NCBI GenBank assembly: GCA_035946955.1
Contig: DASYYE010000025.1
Coordinates: 1 to 54,408 of the forward strand
DNA: 54,408 nucleotides
Origin: DASYYE01 sp035946955
Lineage (GTDB): Bacteria > Actinomycetota > Actinomycetes > Streptosporangiales > Streptosporangiaceae
Reading direction: 5' to 3'
Positions 25,789-33,700 of the stretch are shown in pieces. The position numbers were made by a program, and so were the translations under genes. The stretch's first letter is position 1; every line of letters begins with the position of its first letter. Under the pieces are notes generated by a model. That model searched no databases and was not told where the DNA came from. It was given only the letters and a program-made list of their open reading frames with translations.

Positions 25789-26187
25789 GTGGTACCCGGG
25801 CCACTCCCGGCGCCGCTCCCGAATTCGCTATGACTGACCTGTTGCGTGGTGCATTTACGGGACTGAAATTCTGACTATGTCGACGGGTTTTATAGAATAG
25901 TCGGCCACCCTCGCTCTGGCCGAGGCGGTCCGGCCACGCTCAGTCACGGCACGGCTCCGGCTGGGCTGGCGTGCCTGGACGCGGTAGGCGTCAGGTGCGG
26001 TGTGAACCGTCAGCCTGTGCTCTTGTGGTGACGGTGGGTAAGAATCCGCCTGATCACCGTGAGCCGGTACCAGGTGGTGTGAGCTGGCGCGATCGCGGGC
26101 AGTATGCTTATGATGAGCTAACCTATTAAATCAGTCTAGATACTATGCTGGTTTAGATAGTATGAAGATCGAGAAAGCGGGATGTAA
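25789..26187. promoter_or_regulatory. 399-bp intergenic region with AT-rich promoter and dyad
   Basis: The right half is strikingly AT-rich for this genome. ATACTAT at 26140-26146 and its complement ATAGTAT at 26157-26163 form a dyad 25 bases before the importer gene, inside TAGATACTATG...TTTAGATAGTATG. This is a likely operator or promoter. The left half holds a weak hairpin (GAGTGG/CCACTC, about 25787-25806) and nothing else I can name. Confidence 0.45.
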
Positions 26188-27231
26188 ATGAAGCGCATGT
26201 TGCTGGCTGCAGGGGCAGCAACCCTGGCCCTGGTGGGGGTGGGCTGCTCATCTAATGCAGCGACCACGGGTTCCAGTTCGTCCCCGGTCACTCTCCGGCT
26301 CGGGTTCCTCGCCAACATCACTCACGCCACGGCCCTGGTCGGGGTCAAAGAGGGCTTCTTCACGAAGGACCTGGGCAAGGGCGTGACACTCCAGCTCAAG
26401 CCGTTCAGCACCGGGACCGAGGAGGCGACCGCACTGCTGGCCGGCCAGCTCGACGCCGCCTACGTGGGGCCGAACCCCACGATCAAGGCCTGGCAGACCT
26501 CGGGCGGCAAGCTCATCAAGGTCATCTCAGGTGCGGCCTCCGGCGGCGCCGAACTGGTGGTCAAGCATGGCATCACCACGCCCGCCCAGCTCAAGGGCCA
26601 GAAGCTGGCCACACCGTCGCTTGGCAACACCCAGGACGTGGCGCTGCGCTACTGGCTGAAGCAGCATGGCCTGTCCACCACCCCGACCGGCGGCGGTGAC
26701 GTCCCGATCACCCCGGTGACACCCAACTCCGCGGCGGTGCTCGAGTTCGCCTCCGGCCAGATCGCCGGTGGCTGGGAGCCCGCCCCCTATGACGCGCAGA
26801 TGGTCGCCGCTGGCGGTCACGTCCTGGTGGACGAGGCGAGCCTGTGGCCGGCCGGCCAGTTCGTCACGACCAACCTGGTGGTGACGCAGAAGTTCCTCGC
26901 CGCGAACCCGGCTGTGGTCAACGACCTGCTCAAGGCCCAGATCCAGGCGACCAACTTCATCAACTCCAGCAAGGCGGCCGCCGAATCGGCAGTCAATGCC
27001 GAGCTGACGTCCATCACCGGCAAGCCGCTCAAGTCCACCGCGCTGGCTGCCGCGTTCGCACAGGTCAGTTTCACCAACGACCCGGTCGCCAGCTCATTGG
27101 TCGCCGACGCCGCCCACGCCCAGGCGGTCGGGCTGCTCAAGCCGGTCTCCAACCTGGCCGGCGTCTACGACCTGGGCCCGCTGAACACACTCCTCAAGGC
27201 CGACGGCCAGTCGCAGGTGAACAGCTTATGA
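26188..27231 (+). CDS. SsuA/NrtA-type ABC substrate-binding lipoprotein
   Basis: 347 residues. Lipoprotein signal at 1-20 (ALVGVGC lipobox). The mature part is the NMT1/SsuA fold: LRLGFLANITHATALVGVKEGFF, LLAGQLDAAYVGPNPTIKAW, LKGQKLATPSLGNTQDVALRYWL and IAGGWEPAPYDAQMVA. Proteins of this fold bind sulfonates, taurine, nitrate, riboflavin precursors or thiamine precursors. The PNPT and GNTQD positions are where the ligand anion or ring would be held, but the substrate cannot be read. Its stop overlaps the ATPase start (ATGA). Confidence 0.87.
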   Translation: MKRMLLAAGAATLALVGVGCSSNAATTGSSSSPVTLRLGFLANITHATALVGVKEGFFTKDLGKGVTLQLKPFSTGTEEATALLAGQLDAAYVGPNPTIKAWQTSGGKLIKVISGAASGGAELVVKHGITTPAQLKGQKLATPSLGNTQDVALRYWLKQHGLSTTPTGGGDVPITPVTPNSAAVLEFASGQIAGGWEPAPYDAQMVAAGGHVLVDEASLWPAGQFVTTNLVVTQKFLAANPAVVNDLLKAQIQATNFINSSKAAAESAVNAELTSITGKPLKSTALAAAFAQVSFTNDPVASSLVADAAHAQAVGLLKPVSNLAGVYDLGPLNTLLKADGQSQVNSL

Positions 27232-28064
27232 GTCTCATCCAGCGCGGTCTGGCGCCGCCGCACTCCCCGGCGCCGAACGGTTCATCCCAGCCAGCCCCCG
27301 CCCCGGCCGATGCCGGGGCGGCGGCCGCGGTCCGGCTGGACGAGGTCGTCAAGGTCTACGGCAGCGGGCGCAATGGCCTGCTGGCACTGGACGGGGTGTC
27401 CCTGTCGGTGGCCCCCGGCGAGTTCGTCTGCCTGATCGGGGCCTCAGGCTGCGGCAAGTCCACCATGCTCTCGCTCGTGGCCGGCCTGGACACACCGACC
27501 GCGGGGACCATCGACACCTGCGGGAACAGGGTGGCGCTCATGTTCCAGGAGCCCGCCCTGTTCCCGTGGCTCACCGCGGAGCGCAACGTCGAACTCGCGC
27601 TGCGGGCCCGGGGCGTGCCCAGGGCCGAGCGGGCACCCAAGACGGCCGAGCTGCTCGCGGCCGTCCAGCTCGCGCAGTTCGGGACGAAGAAGCCGCACGA
27701 GCTGTCCGGCGGCATGCGCCAGCGGGTCGCCATGGCCCGCGCCCTGGCGCAGGAGGCCGACGTGATGCTCATGGACGAGCCGTTCGGCGCGCTGGACGCG
27801 ATGACCCGCGACCTGCTGCACGGCCTGCTGGAGCGGATCTGCGCCGAACGCGGCTTCACCGTCCTGTTCGTGACGCACAACGTCCGCGAGGCGGTGCGGC
27901 TCGGTGACCGGATCGTCGTGCTCAGCAGCCGCCCGGGCCGCGTCATCGAGGAATACCAGGTGCCCAGGGAGGGGCCGCGCCGGATCGACTCGGCGGAGGT
28001 CGCCGAGCTGTCCGCCGTCATCACCGACCGGCTGCGGGAGGAGATGAGCCGCCATGACGCTTAA
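27228..28064 (+). CDS. SsuB/TauB-type ABC transporter ATPase
   Basis: 278 residues; ATG overlaps the previous stop. A 30-residue Pro/Ala N-terminus precedes the ATPase: Walker A GASGCGKST, Q-loop MFQEPALFPW, signature LSGGMRQR, Walker B VMLMDEPFGALD and H-loop VTHNV. QEPALFPW and GGMRQR are typical of the nitrate/sulfonate/taurine group. It energises the permease that overlaps its 3' end by 11 bases. Confidence 0.9.
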   Translation: MSLIQRGLAPPHSPAPNGSSQPAPAPADAGAAAAVRLDEVVKVYGSGRNGLLALDGVSLSVAPGEFVCLIGASGCGKSTMLSLVAGLDTPTAGTIDTCGNRVALMFQEPALFPWLTAERNVELALRARGVPRAERAPKTAELLAAVQLAQFGTKKPHELSGGMRQRVAMARALAQEADVMLMDEPFGALDAMTRDLLHGLLERICAERGFTVLFVTHNVREAVRLGDRIVVLSSRPGRVIEEYQVPREGPRRIDSAEVAELSAVITDRLREEMSRHDA

Positions 28065-28965
28065 CCCAGCTCCCAGCGTCGACGTGCAGGCCCGCGAGGC
28101 CCTGCGCGCGGCGGCCATCAAGGGCCTCGACAACCTGGAGACAGGCGGCACCGCCAAGCGCGGTGGCTTCGAGCCACGTCAGTTCGCCGCCAAGGTGTGG
28201 GCAGGCTTGTGGCCCAAGGCACTCGCAGTCGCCATCGTGCTCGGAGTCTGGCAGCTCGTCGCGATCAGCGGGTGGAAGTCCCTGGTGCTGAAAGGCCCTG
28301 GCCCAGTGCTCTCGGACCTCTGGCAGCTGGCGCAGCATGGCCAGATCTGGTCCGCGATCGGCATCACGATGCAGCGCGCGCTGTACGGGTACATCATCGC
28401 GCTGCTGATCGGCACCGCGATCGGCATCGTGGTGGCGAGGATCGCGCCGCTGCGGGTCGCCATCGGGTCGATCATCAGCGCCCTGCAGACGATGCCGTCG
28501 ATCGCGTGGTTCCCCTTCGCGATCATCCTGTTCGGCCAGACCGACGCGGCCATCGTGTTCGTCATGGCCCTGGGCGCCGCGCCGTCCATCGCCAACGGCC
28601 TGATCACCGGCATCGACTACACCCCGCCGCTGCTGCTGCGCGCGGGCAAGACCATGGGCCTGCGCGGGGTGGACCGCTACCGGTTCCTGATCCTGCCCGC
28701 TTCACTGCCCGCCTACGTCAGCGGGCTCCGGGAAGGCTGGGCGTTCGCCTGGCGCAGCCTGATGGCCGGTGAGCTGCTCGTCATCATCCTCGGGCAGGTG
28801 TCGGTCGGCCAGCTGCTCAACACCTTCCAGTCCAACCTGGACTTCACCGGTGCCACCGCGATGATCATCGTGGTGCTGATCATCGGCGTCTGCGTGGACG
28901 CCGTGTTCTCCAAGGCGGACCTGACGATCCGCAAGCGCCGCGGCCTGCTGGAGAACGAGAGCTAG
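28054..28965 (+). CDS. SsuC/TauC-type ABC transporter permease
   Basis: 303 residues. A 50-residue cytoplasmic N-terminus is followed by six membrane helices and the binding-protein-dependent permease core: ISALQTMPSIAWFPFAIILFG, then the EAA-like coupling loop LLLRAGKTMGLRGVDRYRFLILPASLPAYVSGLREGWAFAW. It completes a three-gene importer. No biosynthetic or desulfonation gene follows, so the substrate stays open. A hairpin lies 33 bases downstream. Confidence 0.88.
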   Translation: MTLNPAPSVDVQAREALRAAAIKGLDNLETGGTAKRGGFEPRQFAAKVWAGLWPKALAVAIVLGVWQLVAISGWKSLVLKGPGPVLSDLWQLAQHGQIWSAIGITMQRALYGYIIALLIGTAIGIVVARIAPLRVAIGSIISALQTMPSIAWFPFAIILFGQTDAAIVFVMALGAAPSIANGLITGIDYTPPLLLRAGKTMGLRGVDRYRFLILPASLPAYVSGLREGWAFAWRSLMAGELLVIILGQVSVGQLLNTFQSNLDFTGATAMIIVVLIIGVCVDAVFSKADLTIRKRRGLLENES

Positions 28966-28998
28966 GGCGCGCGTCTGCGAGTTCCGCGCCCCTACCAG

Positions 28999-29036
28999 GC
29001 GGGCACCGGTTCAGGCGGCAACGAGCCGGTGCCCGC
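28999..29036. terminator. hairpin after the importer operon
   Basis: Arms 28999-29012 (GCGGGCACCGGTTC) and 29023-29036 pair with one mismatch around a 10-base loop. It lies downstream of the permease stop and overlaps the fdhD-tail remnant read on the other strand, so it may end both transcripts. Confidence 0.6.
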
Positions 29037-29100
29037 CGCTGTATACGTCCATGCCGTCGCGCGGGAGACCGGCCCGCGTCATGTGGGACTCCCCGGTCAG
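29011..29100 (-). pseudogene. remnant of the fdhD 3' end
   Basis: On the minus strand this encodes LTGESHMTRAGLPRDGMDVYS, GGHRLVAA, stop. It aligns end to end with the C-terminus of the intact fdhD at 38175 (LAEESGMTLVGFLRGDGMNVYS, GGHRLTAG, stop) with one residue missing. The last 37 coding bases before the final codons are almost identical, the more upstream part is diverged. No other fdhD sequence is present here. It is either the leftover of a duplicated gene or the displaced 3' end of fdhD left by an integration. Confidence 0.72.
29023..29059. repeat. left copy of a 37-bp direct repeat (possible attachment site)
   Basis: Matches 38187-38223 at 36 of 37 bases in the same orientation (one C/T difference at 29049/38213). 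The other copy is the 3' end of fdhD. The two bracket about 9.1 kb of accessory genes with a broken recombinase, the layout expected of an element integrated at a gene's 3' end. Confidence 0.6.
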
Positions 29101-29107
29101 TTCCGCC

Positions 29108-30250
29108 CTACCGGCGGGCCATCCGCATGAACGGGTTGTCGCGGGAGGCGGCAACGGCCTGGAACCCGTACTGGAGCATTTCCGCCTGGTAGCCGCTGGC
29201 CGCCGATGCCAGCGAGGCTGTTCCGGCCGCCACGCGGCGCAGGGCGCGGACGAGCACCTGGGCGTCCTTCAGCGCGACGTTGGCACCGTCGCCACGGCCG
29301 GGGGACATGGTGTGGACCGCGTCGCCGAGCAGGGTCACGTTCGGCACCGGCCAGGGCGCCACCGGCTGGGCCGAGGTGATGCACACCGCGAAGGTCGCGG
29401 GCACATCGGCTTCGGCGATGATCCGGCGCACCGCGGGATGCCAGCCCTCCACCAGGTGGGCGGCTTCGCGGTGCAAGGAGACGGCGCCCGCCTGAAACAG
29501 CCTGGGACCGTCAAGCGGCAATGTCCAGGAAAAGTACCCGGGTATGCCGGACAGGCGCACCGATGGCGCGAGTCGCGCCACGGCGGAGCTGGCCGGTTCG
29601 AGGGCGCGGCAGGTGGCGACCGACATGCTGGTCCCGCCGGGGCCGATGATCCTGTTGAAGGTGTCGACGAGCACGCCGGGCACCCAGCCGGCGAACGGTG
29701 TCCGGCCATAGACCGCCCAGCCAAGCTCGTCGATGACGGCGTCCGGGAGCAGTTGCCGGCGCACCGCTGACCCGGTGCCGTCCGCCCCGGCCAGCAGGTC
29801 ACCGACTGCCGAGCTGCCGTCGGCAAAGTGCGCGGCCACGCGCCCGTCCGGAGTGGGTGAATAGTGCGTGAAGGTTTTGCCGAAGCGGACGTCTAGTCCA
29901 GCCAGCAAGATCTCGCGCAGGGTCAGCCGGTTGACACCGAACCCGGCAGGCCCGGGCGGGTCATGGGGCAGCGGCTTGTCGAACTTCGGGCGAAGGTGCT
30001 CGTCCAGGAACACCATCCGGGTTGCCGCCCGGATCGAGGTTGCCACCGCCAGTGCAAACAGATCCTCGGGCAGGCATTCCCGCAGCGCGCCCGCGCCGGT
30101 GGCCTTGAGGCTGACCCGGTACCCCTGGTGCCGGGACCCGGCAGACGCATCGCGTTCGTAGACGGTGGCGCTGATCCCTTCATTGCGCAGGCCCTGGGCT
30201 AGGCACAGCCCGCCGACCCCTCCTCCGATGACCACCACGTGCAAGCCCAC
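29108..30250 (-). CDS. FAD-dependent monooxygenase (PHBH/TetX-like)
   Basis: 380 residues from GTG 30250, which places the FAD motif at the N-terminus (HVVVIGGGVGGLCLAQGL); upstream codons overlap the divergent regulator's promoter. Further family marks: YERDASAGSRHQGYRVSL, LLAGADGTGSAVRR (DG motif) and VTLLGDAVHTMSPGRGDGANVALKDA (GD motif binding FAD ribityl). NAD(P)H-driven aromatic or antibiotic hydroxylation is expected. It is divergent from a MarR-type gene across 54 bases, an arrangement usually meaning the regulator controls the enzyme in response to its substrate. Confidence 0.87.
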   Translation of the reverse strand: MGLHVVVIGGGVGGLCLAQGLRNEGISATVYERDASAGSRHQGYRVSLKATGAGALRECLPEDLFALAVATSIRAATRMVFLDEHLRPKFDKPLPHDPPGPAGFGVNRLTLREILLAGLDVRFGKTFTHYSPTPDGRVAAHFADGSSAVGDLLAGADGTGSAVRRQLLPDAVIDELGWAVYGRTPFAGWVPGVLVDTFNRIIGPGGTSMSVATCRALEPASSAVARLAPSVRLSGIPGYFSWTLPLDGPRLFQAGAVSLHREAAHLVEGWHPAVRRIIAEADVPATFAVCITSAQPVAPWPVPNVTLLGDAVHTMSPGRGDGANVALKDAQVLVRALRRVAAGTASLASAASGYQAEMLQYGFQAVAASRDNPFMRMARR

Positions 30251-30264
30251 AACCGCGAGAATAG

Positions 30265-30276
30265 CTGTCGCGACAG
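30265..30276. promoter_or_regulatory. candidate MarR-family operator
   Basis: Perfect 12-bp palindrome CTGTCGCGACAG in the middle of the 54-bp gap between the monooxygenase and the MarR-type gene. Position and symmetry suit a shared repressor site. Confidence 0.5.
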
Positions 30277-30304
30277 TAAATGTCCAGACTGGTATATTTG
30301 GCCG

Positions 30305-30751
30305 GTGACGCCCTCCCAGGTCCTCGGTGCTGGGGCGCTCCTGCACCAGACCGCCCGTGACCTGGCGACGCTACTCGACCGCCAACTCGCCCCGCTCGGC
30401 GTCACCGCGCAGCAAGCGGCGCTGCTGCTGCACGCCAGCCGGCAACAGCACAGACCCAGCCAGCTCATGAGCCTCCTGGGCACTGACACCGCCGGCATGA
30501 CCAAGCTGGCCGACCGCCTCGAGGCCAAGCACCTGATCGAGCGGCACCCAGACCCGCAGGACCGCCGCTCGGTCTTGATCACACTGACGCCGGACGGGCG
30601 GGCGCTGGTGCCACGGCTAGCGCCGGTGTTCGGCCGTGTCACCGGGCAACTCCTCAACGGCTTCAGCCCCGGCGAGGTCAGCACCCTTACCACCATGCTG
30701 GAACGCATGCGCGGCAACATCGCCAGCGCCGCGCCCACGCCTCCGGCCTGA
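30305..30751 (+). CDS. MarR-family transcriptional regulator
   Basis: 148 residues from GTG 30305. Winged helix-turn-helix: LGVTAQQAALLLHA, MSLLGTDTAGMTKLADRLEAKHLIERHPDPQDRRSVLITLTPDGRAL, where DPQDRRS is the wing motif of the family. N- and C-terminal helices give the dimer interface. Likely represses the divergent flavin monooxygenase and itself until a phenolic or drug-like ligand binds. Confidence 0.87.
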   Translation: MTPSQVLGAGALLHQTARDLATLLDRQLAPLGVTAQQAALLLHASRQQHRPSQLMSLLGTDTAGMTKLADRLEAKHLIERHPDPQDRRSVLITLTPDGRALVPRLAPVFGRVTGQLLNGFSPGEVSTLTTMLERMRGNIASAAPTPPA

Positions 30752-30846
30752 CCCAGCCGGTGCTCGGCGCAGGAGGGAGCCGATAACACCCTTTGCCTGG
30801 GCCGTCCCATCCTGCAGTGGGCCCGGAGCAACCTGGCTTTGCGGCG

Positions 30847-31083
30847 CTACTTCTTGTCTGAGCTGACGTAGGTGCCGCGCCGGGGCACGGTGAACACGAT
30901 GCCTTCTTGGCGGAGGATGTCGATGGCCCGGAGTACGGTGTCCCGGCCGACGCCGTACTCCTGCTGTAGATGCTGTACGGATGGCAGTGGGCCGCTTCGC
31001 CACTCGCCCTTGGCGATCCTGGCCCGGAGGATGGCGGTTAGCTGCTGGTAGGCAGGCTCCGGAGCGTCATGATCCACCGTCAC
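30847..31083 (-). CDS. short GntR-type winged-helix protein
   Basis: 78 residues, only the DNA-binding half of a GntR regulator: AYQQLTAILRARIAKGEW, LPSVQHLQQEYGVGRDTVLRAIDILRQEGIVFTVPRRGTYV. No effector domain follows, as in many small GntR proteins of actinomycete integrative elements and phages. It is divergent from an 88-residue Cys-containing protein; the region between them holds short CTCTG-type repeats that could be its target. Confidence 0.8.
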   Translation of the reverse strand: MTVDHDAPEPAYQQLTAILRARIAKGEWRSGPLPSVQHLQQEYGVGRDTVLRAIDILRQEGIVFTVPRRGTYVSSDKK

Positions 31084-31130
31084 AAGATCAAGCTAGACCT
31101 GCTGAGAGCAAAGCTGATCAGGGGGTATAT

Positions 31131-31166
31131 CTGCTCTGCTCTGCTCTACTCTGATCTACACTGATT
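31131..31166. repeat. short CTCTG/CTGAT tandem repeats in a divergent promoter
   Basis: Within 36 bases CTGCT occurs three times in a row, followed by CTACT, CTGAT, CTACA and CTGATT, giving five-base phased repeats. They lie between the short GntR gene and the 88-residue gene and may be a repeated operator. Confidence 0.45.
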
Positions 31167-31197
31167 CCAACATAGGTGTCCGAAGGGCGGGCCAGAC

Positions 31198-31464
31198 ATG
31201 GGTATCCCGGACCAGAAGCAGAGCGAGCTTCCGATGCGGCCTTGGTTCCAGGAATTGCAAGGCCTCGATGACGCGATCGCATTCCGCAGAGCCCGGCTCG
31301 CTCAGCCGTGCCCCGACTGCGCTCTTGCCGAAGAGAGGTGTGACGATCACGCCTGCGACGTGACCCTGATTGCCGGATACCGCCAGCTAGCGACTGCACT
31401 CCTGGCGCGCACACCTCTCGCTGCGCCGCCACTCCAAACGGACCTGCCTCGTGAGGCTGTGTGA
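31198..31464 (+). CDS. small Cys-rich protein paired with GntR
   Basis: 88 residues with GGGCGGG upstream. The centre reads CPDCALAEERCDDHACDVTLIAGYRQ, with four Cys and a His that could bind one zinc. N-terminus WFQELQGLDDAIAFRRARL looks helical. I do not recognise a named family; a small GntR gene divergent from a protein like this is a common arrangement in actinomycete accessory DNA. Confidence 0.6.
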   Translation: MGIPDQKQSELPMRPWFQELQGLDDAIAFRRARLAQPCPDCALAEERCDDHACDVTLIAGYRQLATALLARTPLAAPPLQTDLPREAV

Positions 31465-31474
31465 GGGGCCGCTT

Positions 31475-31822
31475 TCAATCCGGATAACCAGCCCCGATCA
31501 CCGAGGGTGACCGGCGCAGGCAGGCCACCAGACGATCGCTTTGCTGCCCGCGCATCGACTCCGTGTACACCGTCGCGACCAGCAAGCCCTGGGTACGGAC
31601 CACCTGGCCAACGCTGACCACGAACGGCTTCGACGCGCACCTGCCCATCACCGATGCAGCGGCCCGCGCACTGATGCCAGTGTGGAAGCCAACTCGCAGC
31701 TGAAAGGGTGGCCCACACTGCCCAGCGCAGGGCCGAGGCTGGCCGCAGGCGGCGACCCCGGAGACCAGCGCGGCCAAGATCCCGCCAAGTAGAACAGCCG
31801 ACACGCTCGAACCCAACCTCAC
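31475..31822 (-). CDS. small lipoprotein, unknown function
   Basis: 115 residues from GTG 31822; no good ribosome site. Signal with lipobox VSGVAAC at about 20-26, then two more Cys (RPCAGQC), a beta-like stretch FQLRVGFHTG and a C-terminal Cys (LVACLRRSP). Pattern resembles the 114-residue lipoprotein at 23221 (signal, then R-rich alpha-beta with late Cys), but similarity is weak. Function unknown. Confidence 0.55.
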   Translation of the reverse strand: MRLGSSVSAVLLGGILAALVSGVAACGQPRPCAGQCGPPFQLRVGFHTGISARAAASVMGRCASKPFVVSVGQVVRTQGLLVATVYTESMRGQQSDRLVACLRRSPSVIGAGYPD

Positions 31823-31970
31823 AACGACATAGTGACCCCGCTGCGTCCCTAGTGGGGACTGTCGGGAATCTGACAGGCCCCCCTAGTGCCAACCGCCACG
31901 GGGGGTATCCAGAACAACGGTGTAACTCTTGCGACAGGACGGGCGGATGGTCCGTCTGAGGAGGAACACC

Positions 31971-32136
31971 ATGAGCACGGCGATGCAGGGCACTGCCACG
32001 AAGGCCGCTAAGCGGGACGGTGTGGCGGCGGATGATGGCCGGGTGGACGCAGCGGATGAGGAACTGGCCCGCCAGCTCGCGGAGCGGGCCCGCGCCGAGG
32101 GGCTGAGCCTGACCGGTCCGGGCGGGCTGCTGGGGC
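31971..32136 (+). pseudogene. IS256-family transposase, N-terminal fragment
   Basis: Begins at an ATG with GAGGAGGA upstream. VDAADEELARQLAERARAEGLSLTGPGGLL matches the start of IS256-type transposases, where GGLLQQLTKRVLESALEGE would follow. Here the similarity stops abruptly after GGLL. No DDE catalytic part is present. Terminal repeats were not identified with confidence. It marks past insertion activity in this stretch. Confidence 0.6.
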
Positions 32137-32137
32137 G

Positions 32138-32667
32138 GCGGCGGAGTTGCGGGCGCGGGTGGCGGTGTCTCGGGCGGCGCAGGGTTTGCCGCCGTTTGTA
32201 ACGATGAGGCGACGTTGGCGAAGATCGCTGACCTGGTGGCGCTGGGCCGTGGTGATGACACGGCCAGGCGTAATGCGCGATCGGTGGGTGCGGCGTGGCC
32301 GGGATGGGACCACGGGGCGATGTGGGATGACGCGAGCGGTCGGCCGGTGCGGGTGTGGGAGCCGTCGGCGTGGCGGCGGGAGCGCCGCCGCCGTCTCATG
32401 TGGGAGCGTGAGCTGGCCGAGGGGGGACGGCCGGTCCCGGTTGATGTGTCGGGGTGGTGGCCGCGCAGGGCATGGCTGCGGGTGCGCTACGGTCGACCAC
32501 TGGTGCTCGCGGCGCGGGTGGTCGTCGTGGCGGGGGTGCCACTGGTGGCGCAGGTCAGTGCACCTGGTGACCCAGCGGTGCCCGCGCTGGCGGTGGGAGC
32601 CTTCACATGGTTGGTGCTGACTGGTCGCCTCGACCTGGCTCCCGGCCACCAGGGACAGTCTAGATAA
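32138..32667 (+). pseudogene. frameshifted remnant of an unknown membrane-associated protein
   Basis: From about 32138 one frame reads AAAELRARVAVSRAAQGLPPFVT to about 32206; a second frame, one base back, continues DEATLAKIADLVALGRGDDTARRNARSVGAAW and on to the stop at 32667 (VWEPSAWRRERRRRLMWEREL, then a hydrophobic stretch LVLAARVVVVAGVPLVAQV and GAFTWLVLTGRLDL). The two halves read as one protein if a base was lost near GTAAC|GATG. A TTG at 32215 could start the second half alone. Codon use is atypical and I do not recognise the family. Confidence 0.45.
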
Positions 32668-32668
32668 C

Positions 32669-32703
32669 AATTTGGTAAATGCGCATCCCGCATTCACCAA
32701 ATT
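32669..32703. terminator. AT-rich hairpin
   Basis: Arms 32669-32683 (AATTTGGTAAATGCG) and 32689-32703 pair with one mismatch around a 5-base loop, directly after the remnant gene. Stem composition is AT-rich, unlike host terminators, so it may belong to the inserted DNA. Confidence 0.5.
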
Positions 32704-32935
32704 GGCAAAGCCGCAGGTCGCAGGGACAATGCCCGCCTATTGCCACAGTGATAATCATGATGAGAGTTACTGGAAGGCATCTGAACCGAGGCAGGCACAG
32801 GCCGAGTAAGTGCACCGGCGCCGTCAAGCGGATATGATGCTGGCATTCCCCGGCTCTGTGCCTGGGTGGTTAACCTTCCCGGCGTGGTGGACGCGCGCAT
32901 GCGGCGTCTAGCCGCGTAGAGGAAGGAGAACTACC

Positions 32936-33058
32936 TTGAGTCATAGGCGCCCTCGTAAGAGGGTTCCGGGGTGGTGTGTCTGGGGGCCCGCCGTCTTGGC
33001 GCTCGCCACAGGCTGTGTAGAGCTTGCAGCAGCGCTGGTGACGTACATCCACCGTTGA
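32936..33058 (+). CDS. 40-residue membrane miniprotein
   Basis: TTG start 5 bases after a strong GGAAGGAG site. Sequence: basic N-terminus SHRRPRKRVPGW, hydrophobic stretch CVWGPAVLALATG then CVELAAALVTYIHR, stop. It is a single-span small membrane protein. A 13-bp-stem hairpin follows 24 bases after the stop, so it has its own ribosome site and terminator and is likely real despite its size. Function unknown; toxin-like or regulatory small membrane proteins have this shape. Confidence 0.6.
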   Translation: MSHRRPRKRVPGWCVWGPAVLALATGCVELAAALVTYIHR

Positions 33059-33082
33059 CGGGCTCCCGGACACATCCAGTCT

Positions 33083-33112
33083 GCGGGCTGGGGCCTCTGG
33101 GCCCCAGCCCGC
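33083..33112. terminator. strong hairpin after the miniprotein gene
   Basis: Perfect 13-bp stem, arms 33083-33095 and 33100-33112, loop TCTG. A second short dyad CTGTAT/GTATACAG follows at about 33115-33132. Confidence 0.75.
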
Positions 33113-33700
33113 CTCTGTATCAGAGTATACAGGTTCTGATTCGTGTAGCTAATTTTCAACAGAGTTCATGATTATAACTGTGGCATGTTGCACAATAAAT
33201 CTCAGGTTTCGTTCGGTCGTGTGAGCATCGTTTGGTGTTTCATCGTAGTAGTTCTCACTGATGGTTTCGGCACTGAGTTTGCTAGTTCGCATCTGCGCTG
33301 GTTCTGATTCTGCGAGCCTCGTTGGTCGCAGTGTTTGTGGATGTTGCGCAGAAATTCTGTTTCGTAGTTTTGTCTTCTGGTGTGGCTTGTCAGCGCCTGT
33401 ATGGGCGCTGACCTGGGAAGATGAGTGCCCGGAGGGCGCTGCTGTCGCGGTTCGTGGCGGTGGAGCGTGACGTGGGTCGACGGCGGTGACCATCACTGAG
33501 GGTGGGGTGGGCGGGCCACCTCCGGTGGGGGGGCCATGGGTTCCTGGTTGATGGCCTGTGCGTAGGGCAGGGTCAAGAGCGCTACTAGCGATCATGAATG
33601 CCCTTTGGGGATGTGCTCATGTTGCGCTCGCCTGTTGCGCTCCTATGTCTCGCTTGATGCGCGCGTCGCAGGGATGTGTGGCGTTCTCATGTTGCGCAGG
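33113..33700. other. 588-bp AT-rich, gene-poor region with ATGTTGCGC repeats
   Basis: No convincing gene. Base composition is far lower in GC than the rest of the window. ATGTTGCGC occurs at 33341-33349, 33619-33627 and 33689-33697; the last two share the 12-mer CTCATGTTGCGC (33616-33627 and 33686-33697), and CTGTTGCGC lies at 33632-33640. A hairpin with 9-bp arms GTCAGCGCC/GGCGCTGAC sits at 33389-33412. It adjoins the 3' end of the broken recombinase, so recombinase-binding or attachment sites are possible, as is an unrecognised small RNA. Confidence 0.4.

Noticed and set aside
31131..31166. CRISPR-like repeat array
   Set aside because: Units are only five bases and contiguous; no spacers and no cas genes in the window.
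32008..32700. 230-codon minus-strand frame
   Set aside because: Antisense to the IS256 and remnant-gene sequence; Arg/Pro/His-rich low complexity and no start signal.
33149..33595. 148-codon minus-strand frame in the AT-rich gap
   Set aside because: No ribosome site, no domain, and codon use unlike any neighbour.
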